35,940 nt of DNA. It comes from DATIGJ01 sp035644155. GTDB taxonomy: Bacteria > Patescibacteriota > Microgenomatia > Levybacterales > UBA12049. A program made the position numbers and the translations under genes. Within the stretch, counting starts at the first letter, position 1, and each line of letters starts with the position of its first letter. The stretch lies in NCBI GenBank assembly GCA_035644155.1, contig DASQPC010000064.1, positions 1 to 35,940 of the forward strand. Reading direction: 5' to 3'. The notes beneath the pieces were generated by a model. The model did no database searches and was not told the DNA's origin. It saw only the letters and a list, made by a program, of their open reading frames with translations. Shown here one piece after another: positions 1-7,463 of the stretch.

Positions 1-702
1 GTATTTCTCAAGCAAATCTCGCTTGTCATGGGACAAAAAAATCAACTATGGTGGGATTTGCCGGCAAGTGATTCGTTTCTCCTCAATAAAGAAATTTATG
101 AAATCTCAGACAAAGACTACAATCAAACGCTTGATGAATTGACAACACTGCTTGATGTCAAATCAGTTTTGGATATCCAAGTCCGTAAGTTATCTCTTGG
201 TCAGCGGATGAAATGTGAACTCATAGCAGCACTTCTGCATAGACCTAGAGTGCTTTTTCTTGATGAACCTACCATTGGTCTTGATGTGGTGATGCAGCAA
301 AAGTTGCGGGACTTTGTTAAAGAATACAACAAACGCTATAACGCGACAATCCTTCTAACCAGTCATTATATGAAAGATGTTGAACAACTCTGTGAGCGTG
401 TCATTATTATTGATCACGGAAAGGTGCTTTATGATGGTGCGCTTTCTGACATTGTTAAAAAATATGCAAAATATAAAACTATTAGTGTTGTTTTTGAAAA
501 AGAAATTGAGAGAAGCAAGTTTGAAAAACTCGGAAAAGTTATTGGGGTTGAAGGGACAAAAGTATTATTGTCAGTACCACGAGAAGCATCCAGTAAAGTT
601 GCGGCGAAGTTACTGGATACCTTTACGGTTGAAGATCTCAATATTGAAGAACCAAATATCGAAGATATTATTCATGATGTTTTTTCACACCACAAAAGAT
701 AA
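1..702 (+). CDS. ABC-2 type exporter ATPase subunit (5' end outside window)
   Basis: Nucleotide-binding subunit of an ABC exporter, expected on the cytoplasmic face of the membrane. The frame is open from base 1, so the N-terminus with Walker A lies upstream of the window. Visible are the ABC signature LSLGQRMKCEL, Walker B LFLDEPTIGLD and the switch histidine in LLTSHYMKDVEQLC. A C-terminal extension of about 90 residues follows, as in the COG4586 type of ABC-2 ATPase. Two permeases follow at once (3 bases to the next ATG), making a complete ATPase-permease-permease operon like the COG4586/COG4587/COG3694 systems. The substrate is unknown for this family type. Family call sure; substrate cannot be read. 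Confidence 0.9.
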   Translation, partial: VFLKQISLVMGQKNQLWWDLPASDSFLLNKEIYEISDKDYNQTLDELTTLLDVKSVLDIQVRKLSLGQRMKCELIAALLHRPRVLFLDEPTIGLDVVMQQKLRDFVKEYNKRYNATILLTSHYMKDVEQLCERVIIIDHGKVLYDGALSDIVKKYAKYKTISVVFEKEIERSKFEKLGKVIGVEGTKVLLSVPREASSKVAAKLLDTFTVEDLNIEEPNIEDIIHDVFSHHKR

Positions 703-705
703 GCT

Positions 706-1488
706 ATGCGTAACCTAAAAATAATACTCCTCCAATTTCAAGAAGTGATTGAGGATAGAAGCCGGATTTTTGTATGGTTTCTTCTTGGTATTATTACGCC
801 GCTTATTATGATTCTTTTTTGGCGTGGTGCATCCCATATCCCTGGGTGGACAAGCAATGAAATTACTTCTTATTATTTGCTCGCAATTATTATCAATGCG
901 ATTATTATGTGCCATCAAGAAGAGCATGTGGGGACAATTGATATTCAAGAAGGAGGTCTTAGTTCGTATCTTTTAAAACCCTTTTCCTATTTTTGGTTGA
1001 TATTTTTTAATGAGCTTGCGTATCGTCTGCTTCAAGGTATTTTAGGAATTTTATTACTTGTCGTTTTTGTCGGATTTTTTCCGGGATTGTTTGCTTTCGC
1101 AAAAAGTCCTGACGTATTGTTTCTGAGTGTTATTATTGCGATTGTTGCATTTTTGCTGACATTTATTTTTAAGATGATCATTGGGATATTAGCTTTTTGG
1201 TTGACAGAGACGAGAGGTGCATTTGAAGCGACCAACGTGATGATTGTTATTTTTTCAGGTTTGCTTATGCCGCTTGCTTTTTTGCCTTCATGGCTTGAGC
1301 AAATTGTATCAAAGATGCCTTTTGCTTATATGATTTATTTTCCTGTCATTGCCTTTGAAGGCAAACTAACTGTTCTTGAGTTGTGGCAGGTGTTGTTCAT
1401 GGAATTTTTTTGGTTAGGAATTTGTCTACTGATTTATAAAAAACTGTGGCAAGAAGGGATAAAGCAGTATACGGCTGTCGGACAATAA
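706..1488 (+). CDS. ABC-2 family transporter permease (first of pair)
   Basis: Integral membrane subunit of about 260 residues with around six hydrophobic segments. After a short basic N-terminus come VWFLLGIITPLIMILFW, a long YYLLAIIINAIIMC segment, and three more strongly hydrophobic stretches. The motif GGLSSYLLKPFSYFW resembles the 'G.l..lL.kP' segment of ABC2_membrane_6/COG4587 permeases. The ATG lies 3 bases after the ATPase stop and the next permease starts 3 bases after this gene, so translation is probably coupled. It should form the pore with the following permease. Substrate unknown. Confidence 0.85.
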   Translation: MRNLKIILLQFQEVIEDRSRIFVWFLLGIITPLIMILFWRGASHIPGWTSNEITSYYLLAIIINAIIMCHQEEHVGTIDIQEGGLSSYLLKPFSYFWLIFFNELAYRLLQGILGILLLVVFVGFFPGLFAFAKSPDVLFLSVIIAIVAFLLTFIFKMIIGILAFWLTETRGAFEATNVMIVIFSGLLMPLAFLPSWLEQIVSKMPFAYMIYFPVIAFEGKLTVLELWQVLFMEFFWLGICLLIYKKLWQEGIKQYTAVGQ

Positions 1489-1491
1489 AGT

Positions 1492-2301
1492 ATGGAAATA
1501 TTTTTCAAAAAAACAAAACACTATACCAAAGTTTACAAAATGTTGCTGCGTCTCAATTTTGCAAGGCTTCTTGCATATCGGGCAGATTTAGTTAATAGCA
1601 CTATTGCTCATACGATTTGGGCATCATTTACGATTGTTCAAATGCTGCTTCTTACATCAAAAACATCTCATATATTTGGGTGGTCTCGTAATGAATTGTT
1701 GATTTTGGCTGGAATGTACAATATTATTTATAGTTTCTTTTATATGTTCTTCTCGCGAGGATTCAATCAATTTTCAACAACTATCAACTTTGGACGTTTG
1801 GATGGTATTTTGACCAAGCCGATTGATTCTCAGTTTCTTATGACGTGTCTCAATATTACCTATACACATTTGATACGTCTTATCTGGGGTGTTGGTTTTC
1901 TTGCGTATGTCTTATTTACTATGCGAGTTATTGTCACACCTTTGGTGCTTTTGGGATTTATTGTTTTGGTTGTTTTTTCTGTGATGATTATTTATTCGTT
2001 TTGGATGCTGATCATGACGCTGACTATTTGGTTCCCAAAGCTTTCAAATCTTGCTGATTTGCTTTATCAGATCAATCAAATTTCAAAATTTCCTCAAGAA
2101 ATCTATAAGGGAGCAAGTTTGTATCTGTTGATTCTTCTTTTTCCGTTGACGGTTGTTATTGTCACTCCTGCGAAAGAAATTTTACAAAAAGTATTGGTTG
2201 GTGATGTTATTGGCTTTATTGCTTGTGCACTAATGTTATTTATTGTCTCCAGAAGATTTTGGCGATTTGCGCTGCGTTTCTATACCAGCGCAAGTGGTTA
2301 A
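1492..2301 (+). CDS. ABC-2 family transporter permease (second of pair)
   Basis: Second integral membrane subunit, 269 residues, about six transmembrane segments. The motif NFGRLDGILTKPIDSQF is the counterpart of the 'G.l..lL.kP' segment in the preceding permease, so the two are distant paralogues forming a heterodimeric pore (COG3694-like). Last gene of the operon: the stop at 2299-2301 is followed after 15 bases by the 3' end of rnpB on the opposite strand, so the two transcription units converge. No convincing separate terminator hairpin is visible for this operon. Confidence 0.85.
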   Translation: MEIFFKKTKHYTKVYKMLLRLNFARLLAYRADLVNSTIAHTIWASFTIVQMLLLTSKTSHIFGWSRNELLILAGMYNIIYSFFYMFFSRGFNQFSTTINFGRLDGILTKPIDSQFLMTCLNITYTHLIRLIWGVGFLAYVLFTMRVIVTPLVLLGFIVLVVFSVMIIYSFWMLIMTLTIWFPKLSNLADLLYQINQISKFPQEIYKGASLYLLILLFPLTVVIVTPAKEILQKVLVGDVIGFIACALMLFIVSRRFWRFALRFYTSASG

Positions 2302-2310
2302 TGAGCTGTT

Positions 2311-2316
2311 AAAAAA
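2311..2316 (-). terminator. T-run at the 3' end of rnpB
   Basis: Six T on the minus strand immediately follow the P1 3' strand of RNase P RNA. This is a likely transcript end, although P1 is a long-range helix and not a classical local hairpin. Confidence 0.4.
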
Positions 2317-2710
2317 GCCCCTAGGAAGAGAATAAGCCAGATTCTGTTTGATTCCAAATCGGAATCAGACCGCAATTTCTCTTGAATTAATTTATTGTCA
2401 ATTCATCCTGCTTTAGTCAGGATGCCTTCATCTTTGGTACTCAGGTATGTGCCTTTGAATTTCTTAAAAAAATTCACGTACCGTTCGGAAGTTACAACAG
2501 GTAGGATTGCCCGTTTCATACTCACTCGTCTCTGCTGCTCTCAAATCTTGTCAGTTCAAGATCTGTTCCAAATTCCGTTTAGTGAGATAAAGAATTTAGA
2601 CACTGGCTATTACTAGCTGGAGTGTAAGCTCCATCCCCTACATACCGTTGTCTGGACTTTCCTCTATTCGAAACTTTTGTTTAGAACAGTAGCGGTCCTT
2701 CTTCCTAGGG
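2317..2710 (-). ncRNA. rnpB: RNase P RNA (bacterial, M1-like)
   Basis: Catalytic RNA that removes the 5' leader from pre-tRNAs. Read on the minus strand it has the near-universal GAGGAAAGTCCAGAC block close to the 5' end (CR-I, P4 5' strand) and ACAGAATCTGGCTTAT near the 3' end (CR-V, P4 3' strand). It also has a central ATGAAACGGGCAATCCTACC block that resembles the P15/L15 region. The extreme ends form an 11-bp P1 helix (CCCTAGGAAGA with TCTTCCTAGGG). A perfect CATCCTG/CAGGATG hairpin lies in the second half. About 394 nt, a normal size. It has its own promoter just upstream and lies between uvrD and the end of the ABC operon. L15 appears to read GGGCAA where many bacteria have GGUAA. Confidence 0.93.
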
Positions 2711-2715
2711 AATAT

Positions 2716-2744
2716 ATTATACCTAAATTTGCCAGAAGAAGCAA
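2716..2744 (-). promoter_or_regulatory. rnpB promoter
   Basis: On the minus strand, TTGCTT (2744-2739), a 17-base spacer, and a perfect TATAAT (2721-2716). The predicted start near 2709-2710 coincides with the 5' strand of P1, which independently supports the rnpB 5' end. Confidence 0.75.
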
Positions 2745-2754
2745 AAAAACATGC

Positions 2755-5682
2755 CTATGAAAAGCTCTGGCATACCATTTTGTACTCACAATTTTTACAA
2801 AACATTCCGCCACTACAATGAAAACTACTTCGAGAAATTTCACCAACAAGTGACAGAATTTTTTCTTTTGCTTGTTCTAACTCCTCTTTTGTTCTTGTTG
2901 TTGACAACTTTTTATTTGCTTCAAGATAGAAAAGTGTCAGTACAACTTCTTCAGGTGTTTTATTCAGGATTGCGTCGCGGACATTTGTTGCAGCAAGTGC
3001 ATAAAATGATAACTGAAAATCTTCTTTGACTTTTTTTTCAGTTGGTACATTACTGCCTGTTTTGTAATCAATAATTTCAATTCGTCCATCAGAAAGCCGA
3101 TCAATCCGGTCAATTCTTCCACCAACTTTAAGTTGTTTATTGAGCCAAAAGTTAAAAGGCAACTCAATGGCAATCGTGTCGGTTTTCTCCTGCAAGCTTT
3201 TTTCAGCAAATGACAACAACATTTTTTCTGCCTGATTGTAAGCTTGTTGTTCATGCGTTTTGCCGGTATATCCTTGATTGATCCAAGTATCTTTCAAAAT
3301 TGCCGTAATTGTTGTTGGAGTGACTCTCTGTTGATCTTTTTTCAGCTGATAAAAATCCCGAAGTGTACTATGCACACTCACTCCATAACTAAGAGCTGGC
3401 GAAGGAGAAGTTGGCACATTGAGGAGATAGCGAAGTTTGTAGTGAAGCGGACAGGTTTGAAATGTTTGCAATTGTGAATACGATACATAGGTAATTGTTG
3501 TTGTTGGTTGGTGGTCGTTTGTCATTTGTTCATTGGTCTTTTTCGTATCTTGGTTTTGGATGTTGGCGTTAAAGAGTTCCAATAACGAAAGCTGCTGTCC
3601 TGTATCTCGCACAGTTTGCTTGTTCATAATACTCGTAACGCTTGCTTCACCTAATGATTCAACAACAAAAGGAGAAATTTTTCGATCCCGCTTGGCTTCA
3701 CCATAAAAACGGCTTGCGGTCAAAAACAGTTTATCTTTTGCCCGTGTCATCGCCACATAAAATAGCCGTCGTTCTTCTTGTAAATTTTCATCACCAGTTG
3801 GAAGCTCTTCACGGATAATATCTGAAGGGACGGGAATTTGTTCTTTTCGGTCACGACTTGGAAAACGCTGGGTTACTAAGTTTGTCACAAAAACAAAGGG
3901 AAATTCAAGGCCTTTACTTGCATGAATGGTTAAAATATTAACTGCGTTATTTTTTGTCCAATCAATCTCAGCACTCATGGGACTCTCACCAAGCTCCATT
4001 GACAGATCGAGCCAGTCAACAACAGCAAAAACCGATGCATCAACACGTCCGGCAGCAAAAGATTGTAGTTTATCAAAAAACTTTGCAACGTTTTGTGCCT
4101 CTTTTTCTGTCCGAGCAGATCGCGGATCAAGATAATGCCCTAAAAGTCCTGAGTCTTCAAAAAAATAATAAAGAATTTGTCCTGCTGTTTCACGAGGAAC
4201 AAGTGCCAAATGCCGTTTCATCATATCGACAATTCTGGTTACTTTTTCTTTTCCTGTTGTTGTAAGTGTACTGTCGACAATTTGTTCCATTGCTTCAAAA
4301 AGAGAGGAGTTATTTCTCTTCGCAAAGTTCAGTGTTGCGGCAATATCGCGGGCTTCAAGATCAAAGACAGAAAGTGTTAAAACTCGATACAGCGATGAAG
4401 TATCTTCAAAATTGGCAAGAGCATGCAAGTATGCAATCAAATCCTTAATTTCTTCTTGTTGAAAAAGATGTCCTGGTCCCAAAAATTGATACGGTATATG
4501 AGCCCTTTCAAGTGCTCTCTGAAATGGTGTCGCATGATCATTGGCACGGACCAAAATAGCAAATTCGTTGTAGGGACGATTTGTTTTTTTGACTTCTGCT
4601 TTAATTTTTTTTGTAACTTCTTCTGCTTCATCTTCAACCCGATTGGTATACACACATTCTATCTCCTCACCTTTTATTTCCCGCATGCTTATCAATTTTT
4701 TATCAATATTTTCTTTGACTTCCAACCGATCAGGGTTGTTGTATTGAATGAGTTTGTATGCTCCATCCAAAATATTCTGGGTACAACGATAGTTCTGGGT
4801 TAGCGTTATAATCTCAGCTTTTGGGAAGTGCGATCGGAATTGCATCATGTTGGCAATTGCAGCTCCTCGCCAGCGATAAATGCTTTGGTCATCATCACCA
4901 ACAACAGTGATATTTTGCTCTTTTCCTGAAAGGAGAATTGCCATTTCGTTTTGGGCAAAATTGGTGTCTTGAAATTCATCAACCAACACATACTGAAAAA
5001 GCTGTTGATAACGCTCTAAGACATTTTTTCTTGTTCTGAAAAGTTTTAAAGTATTACTGATAAGATCAGAAAAGTCCATAACACCTTCTTTTGCTTTCAA
5101 GTCTTCATATTTTTTAAAGGCATTTGCAAGCTCTCGTGTCTTTCTTGTTTCTTCTTCATCTTCAGGTGTGGTCGAGTTGAGCTTTTGTGCGTAGGCAAGA
5201 TAGTGGTCAGGATTGATATCATCATCTCGAAGCCTTGAAAAATGTTGTAACATGCCTTGAAGAAATTTCATTGGATTGCCAAGTGGTCGGAAGTAGTCAA
5301 GGTCAAAATCAAAAAGATGTTTCTTGAGAAAAAGCAGTGACTCTGCCTCTGTCATCATATCAAAGCGAGGATTGAGCCCGATATGAATTGCTTCCGCTCG
5401 TAGGATGCGGTCGCAAAATGCATGAAAGGTTTCTATCCACATATCGGTGTAACCATACGGCAAAATTTCATCAATACGATTTTGCATTTCTTGTGCTGCT
5501 TTTTCAGTAAAGGTGAGTGCCAATATATTTGCTGGTGAGACTTTTTCTTCCAGGATCAAATGTTCGATGCGTTTAGTGATGACGGTTGTTTTGCCAGTAC
5601 CTGCACCTGCAATGATGAGAAGTGGTCCCTTGCCATGATTGACTGCTTGGAGTTGTTGTTGGTTGAGGGATGTTTTGGGCAT
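2755..5682 (-). CDS. UvrD/PcrA-type superfamily 1 helicase with C-terminal PD-(D/E)XK Fe-S nuclease domain
   Basis: ATP-dependent 3'-5' DNA helicase, 975 residues, for repair or recombination. Walker A is AGAGTGKT (about residues 25-32). Walker B/motif II is LVDEFQDTN (about 232-240), followed by GDDDQSIYRWRGA, QNYRC, and the C-terminal helicase motifs LTIHASKGLEFPFVFV and RRLFYVAMTRAKDKL. From about residue 735 a RecB/AddB-like nuclease begins: a first Cys in FQTCPLHYKLRY, then GRIDRID and IIDYKTG (catalytic D...D-x-K), then C-x2-C-x5-C at the very end. These four Cys fit an AddB/Cas4-type 4Fe-4S site. A fused helicase-nuclease could act as a single-chain counterpart of AddAB/AdnAB. A low-complexity linker rich in N, Q and T (about residues 715-735) separates the parts. 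Start ATG 5682 sits 6 bases after its -10. Confidence 0.9.
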   Translation of the reverse strand: MPKTSLNQQQLQAVNHGKGPLLIIAGAGTGKTTVITKRIEHLILEEKVSPANILALTFTEKAAQEMQNRIDEILPYGYTDMWIETFHAFCDRILRAEAIHIGLNPRFDMMTEAESLLFLKKHLFDFDLDYFRPLGNPMKFLQGMLQHFSRLRDDDINPDHYLAYAQKLNSTTPEDEEETRKTRELANAFKKYEDLKAKEGVMDFSDLISNTLKLFRTRKNVLERYQQLFQYVLVDEFQDTNFAQNEMAILLSGKEQNITVVGDDDQSIYRWRGAAIANMMQFRSHFPKAEIITLTQNYRCTQNILDGAYKLIQYNNPDRLEVKENIDKKLISMREIKGEEIECVYTNRVEDEAEEVTKKIKAEVKKTNRPYNEFAILVRANDHATPFQRALERAHIPYQFLGPGHLFQQEEIKDLIAYLHALANFEDTSSLYRVLTLSVFDLEARDIAATLNFAKRNNSSLFEAMEQIVDSTLTTTGKEKVTRIVDMMKRHLALVPRETAGQILYYFFEDSGLLGHYLDPRSARTEKEAQNVAKFFDKLQSFAAGRVDASVFAVVDWLDLSMELGESPMSAEIDWTKNNAVNILTIHASKGLEFPFVFVTNLVTQRFPSRDRKEQIPVPSDIIREELPTGDENLQEERRLFYVAMTRAKDKLFLTASRFYGEAKRDRKISPFVVESLGEASVTSIMNKQTVRDTGQQLSLLELFNANIQNQDTKKTNEQMTNDHQPTTTITYVSYSQLQTFQTCPLHYKLRYLLNVPTSPSPALSYGVSVHSTLRDFYQLKKDQQRVTPTTITAILKDTWINQGYTGKTHEQQAYNQAEKMLLSFAEKSLQEKTDTIAIELPFNFWLNKQLKVGGRIDRIDRLSDGRIEIIDYKTGSNVPTEKKVKEDFQLSFYALAATNVRDAILNKTPEEVVLTLFYLEANKKLSTTRTKEELEQAKEKILSLVGEISRSSFHCSGGMFCKNCEYKMVCQSFS

Positions 5683-5688
5683 GTGGCT

Positions 5689-5697
5689 ATTCTAGCA
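5689..5697 (-). promoter_or_regulatory. extended -10 of the helicase gene
   Basis: Minus strand TGCTAGAAT with only six bases before the ATG at 5682; the predicted start is at or beside the ATG (leaderless). No good -35 is seen. The identical 9-mer serves the ATP-grasp gene at 9104-9112. Confidence 0.6.
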
Positions 5698-5703
5698 CAT
5701 TTT

Positions 5704-5712
5704 TGCTATAAC
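5704..5712 (+). promoter_or_regulatory. extended -10 of the flavoprotein gene
   Basis: TGCTATAAC followed by six bases and ATG 5719. It is divergent from the helicase -10, with only six bases between the two elements, so the two promoters probably compete. Confidence 0.6.
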
Positions 5713-5718
5713 AAAACA

Positions 5719-6453
5719 ATGGCAAATGCAAAATCATTTATTTTATCATTTATCAAAAAAGAACAAGTTGCCAAAGATACTTTTTTATTTTATTTTGATC
5801 GTTCAAAAGCTTCTTTTGATTTTTTTCCAGGACAATATATGTATCTTACTCTTTCTCATGAGAATCCAGACGACCGGGGAACAAGCAGATATTTTACCAT
5901 TTCTTCATCGCCAACTGAAAAAAAATATTTGATGATTACGACGAAAGTGATCGAAAGTTCTTTCAAAAAACATTTGGCAAATCTTCGCCCTGGAACACCA
6001 GTTAACTTCTTTGGTCCGATGGGATGGTTTCTTTTGCCCAAAGATGAACCTTTGGAAAAAGTGTTTCTTACAGGTGGCATTGGCATAACACCGTTTCATA
6101 GTTTGTTGCATTCACTTGCAGAACAAAAGCTCTCAAAGCCCATCACGCTTTTTGCGTCTTTTTCAAAACAGGAAGAGGTTATTTTTTATGATTCACTTTT
6201 GGAGATCGCAAAGAACAATAAGCAGATACGAGTGGTTTATACCCTCACGAATCAAAAATATATTGCTTCAGATTGGTCTGGTGAAGTTGGAAGGATTTCT
6301 TCTGAATTGCTCAAAAAATATGTAAAGAATTTAAAAGCTGCAGCCTTTTATATTGTTGGTTCAGCAAAAATGGTGGAGGAGACAAAGAAGTCATTAGTTG
6401 ATGGAGGCATCGCTGAAGAAAATATTCAGTTGGAAGATTTTACGGGATATTAG
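5719..6453 (+). CDS. ferredoxin-NADP reductase-like FAD/NAD(P)-binding oxidoreductase
   Basis: Flavoprotein that moves electrons between NAD(P)H and a protein or small-molecule partner, 244 residues, cytoplasmic. The FAD-binding barrel has the RYFTISSSP motif (R-x-[YF]-[ST] type). The pyridine nucleotide domain has GGIGITPFHSLL, and the protein ends in EDFTGY, close to the usual 'E.F.GY' ending. No 2Fe-2S ferredoxin domain is attached, so the electron partner is separate. The reading frame extends upstream inside the helicase gene, but ATG 5719 is preferred: it lies six bases after a TGnTATAAC box and gives the family's normal N-terminus. Its stop overlaps that of rmuC by four bases, tail to tail. 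Confidence 0.85.
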   Translation: MANAKSFILSFIKKEQVAKDTFLFYFDRSKASFDFFPGQYMYLTLSHENPDDRGTSRYFTISSSPTEKKYLMITTKVIESSFKKHLANLRPGTPVNFFGPMGWFLLPKDEPLEKVFLTGGIGITPFHSLLHSLAEQKLSKPITLFASFSKQEEVIFYDSLLEIAKNNKQIRVVYTLTNQKYIASDWSGEVGRISSELLKKYVKNLKAAAFYIVGSAKMVEETKKSLVDGGIAEENIQLEDFTGY

Positions 6454-7433
6454 TTTGTTTTTTTATTAAGCTCTAGCCGTTTTGCTGAAGAAAGTTTTTG
6501 GCCCAGGGTGTGTACTCCTTTTTGCACATTGGTGAATTGGTTTGAAGCATTGCCCATGTGTTTGCCTAAAAGATCCAGCGACTCATTTACTTTTTCATAA
6601 TCAATTTGCAGTGCTCGAAGCAGTTGAAAAACTTCGCGTGATTGCGTTTCTATTTTTTTACCTTCAAATGAGAGAAGAATCGTTTGCAAGTGTGCATATA
6701 ACGTGCTTGGAGAAACGACATAAATCCGTTGGTCGCGAGAGTAATTCATGAGTTCATCGGTGTTCACCACTTCATAAAATACTGCCTCACTTGGTACGTA
6801 CATCAGCGCAAAATCCATTGTCCCTTCATCCGGCAAAATGTATTTTTTGGCAATTGCATCGATATGTTTTTTGATATCTCTAACAAATTCTTTCTGCAAA
6901 GCAGAATATTCTGGATCGTTTGTATTGTGTTTCATCATGCGCTGGAAGTTTTCCATAGGAAATTTTGCGTCGATTGGCAAAATGCCACCATCTGTTTTGA
7001 TTGCCGCATCGACCTTTTCTCCTGATCTGAATTGATACTGTAGGTTAAAACTATTTTTTGGAAAGGTTTGGGTAATAAGATCTTTGAGAACTTGCTCACC
7101 GATATTGCCGCGAAGCTTTGGACTTTTGAGAAAATCCTGCAGTTCTTTCATGGATCTGCCAATCTCACTCATTTGTCCAACTTCAACACCGACATCTCTC
7201 ATAACTGATGCTGCTTTATCAAGTCTATCGTTGAGTTGTTTAGAATTTTCTTGAAGGGTGCGGATCATATGAGAGGAGCTGGTATCAACTGTCCTTTGCA
7301 TAACTTTTAGCCATTCAAGCAATGTCTGATCGGTGTTTTGCTTTTTGAGCTCTGAGAGTTTTTTGTTGAAGAAAAAGATGACGATGACAAAACCAATAAT
7401 TATGACAAGAAGGGGAAGCAAAAGTGTCTCCAT
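6450..7433 (-). CDS. rmuC: DNA recombination protein RmuC
   Basis: RmuC family, 327 residues. An N-terminal membrane anchor (LLPLLVIIIGFVIVIFFF) is followed by a coiled-coil region (about residues 25-95). The conserved nuclease-like core holds GNIGEQVL, AAIKTDGGILPIDAKFPMEN and DFALMYVPSEAVFYEVV. E. coli RmuC limits inversions at short inverted repeats; the core is distantly related to restriction-endonuclease-fold nucleases. The 327 residues are shorter than the E. coli protein, mainly from a shorter coiled coil. ATG 7433 lies six bases after an extended -10. Confidence 0.9.
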   Translation of the reverse strand: METLLLPLLVIIIGFVIVIFFFNKKLSELKKQNTDQTLLEWLKVMQRTVDTSSSHMIRTLQENSKQLNDRLDKAASVMRDVGVEVGQMSEIGRSMKELQDFLKSPKLRGNIGEQVLKDLITQTFPKNSFNLQYQFRSGEKVDAAIKTDGGILPIDAKFPMENFQRMMKHNTNDPEYSALQKEFVRDIKKHIDAIAKKYILPDEGTMDFALMYVPSEAVFYEVVNTDELMNYSRDQRIYVVSPSTLYAHLQTILLSFEGKKIETQSREVFQLLRALQIDYEKVNESLDLLGKHMGNASNQFTNVQKGVHTLGQKLSSAKRLELNKKTN

Positions 7434-7439
7434 ACATCC

Positions 7440-7448
7440 ATTGTAGCA
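7440..7448 (-). promoter_or_regulatory. extended -10 of rmuC
   Basis: Minus strand TGCTACAAT, six bases before the ATG; leaderless geometry. Confidence 0.55.
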
Positions 7449-7463
7449 TGCTTGCGAAAGTAT

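Noticed and set aside
2311..2331. P1 of rnpB as an intrinsic terminator
   Set aside because: The two P1 strands lie almost 400 nt apart; a local hairpin is lacking, so only the T-run is annotated, at low confidence.
2395..2616. Open frame of 73 codons on the plus strand
   Set aside because: It lies entirely inside RNase P RNA on the other strand; the conserved RNA blocks and P1 explain the sequence.
5560..5718. N-terminal extension of the flavoprotein into the helicase gene
   Set aside because: The extension has a non-family sequence and overlaps the helicase coding region; a -10 box sits just before ATG 5719.
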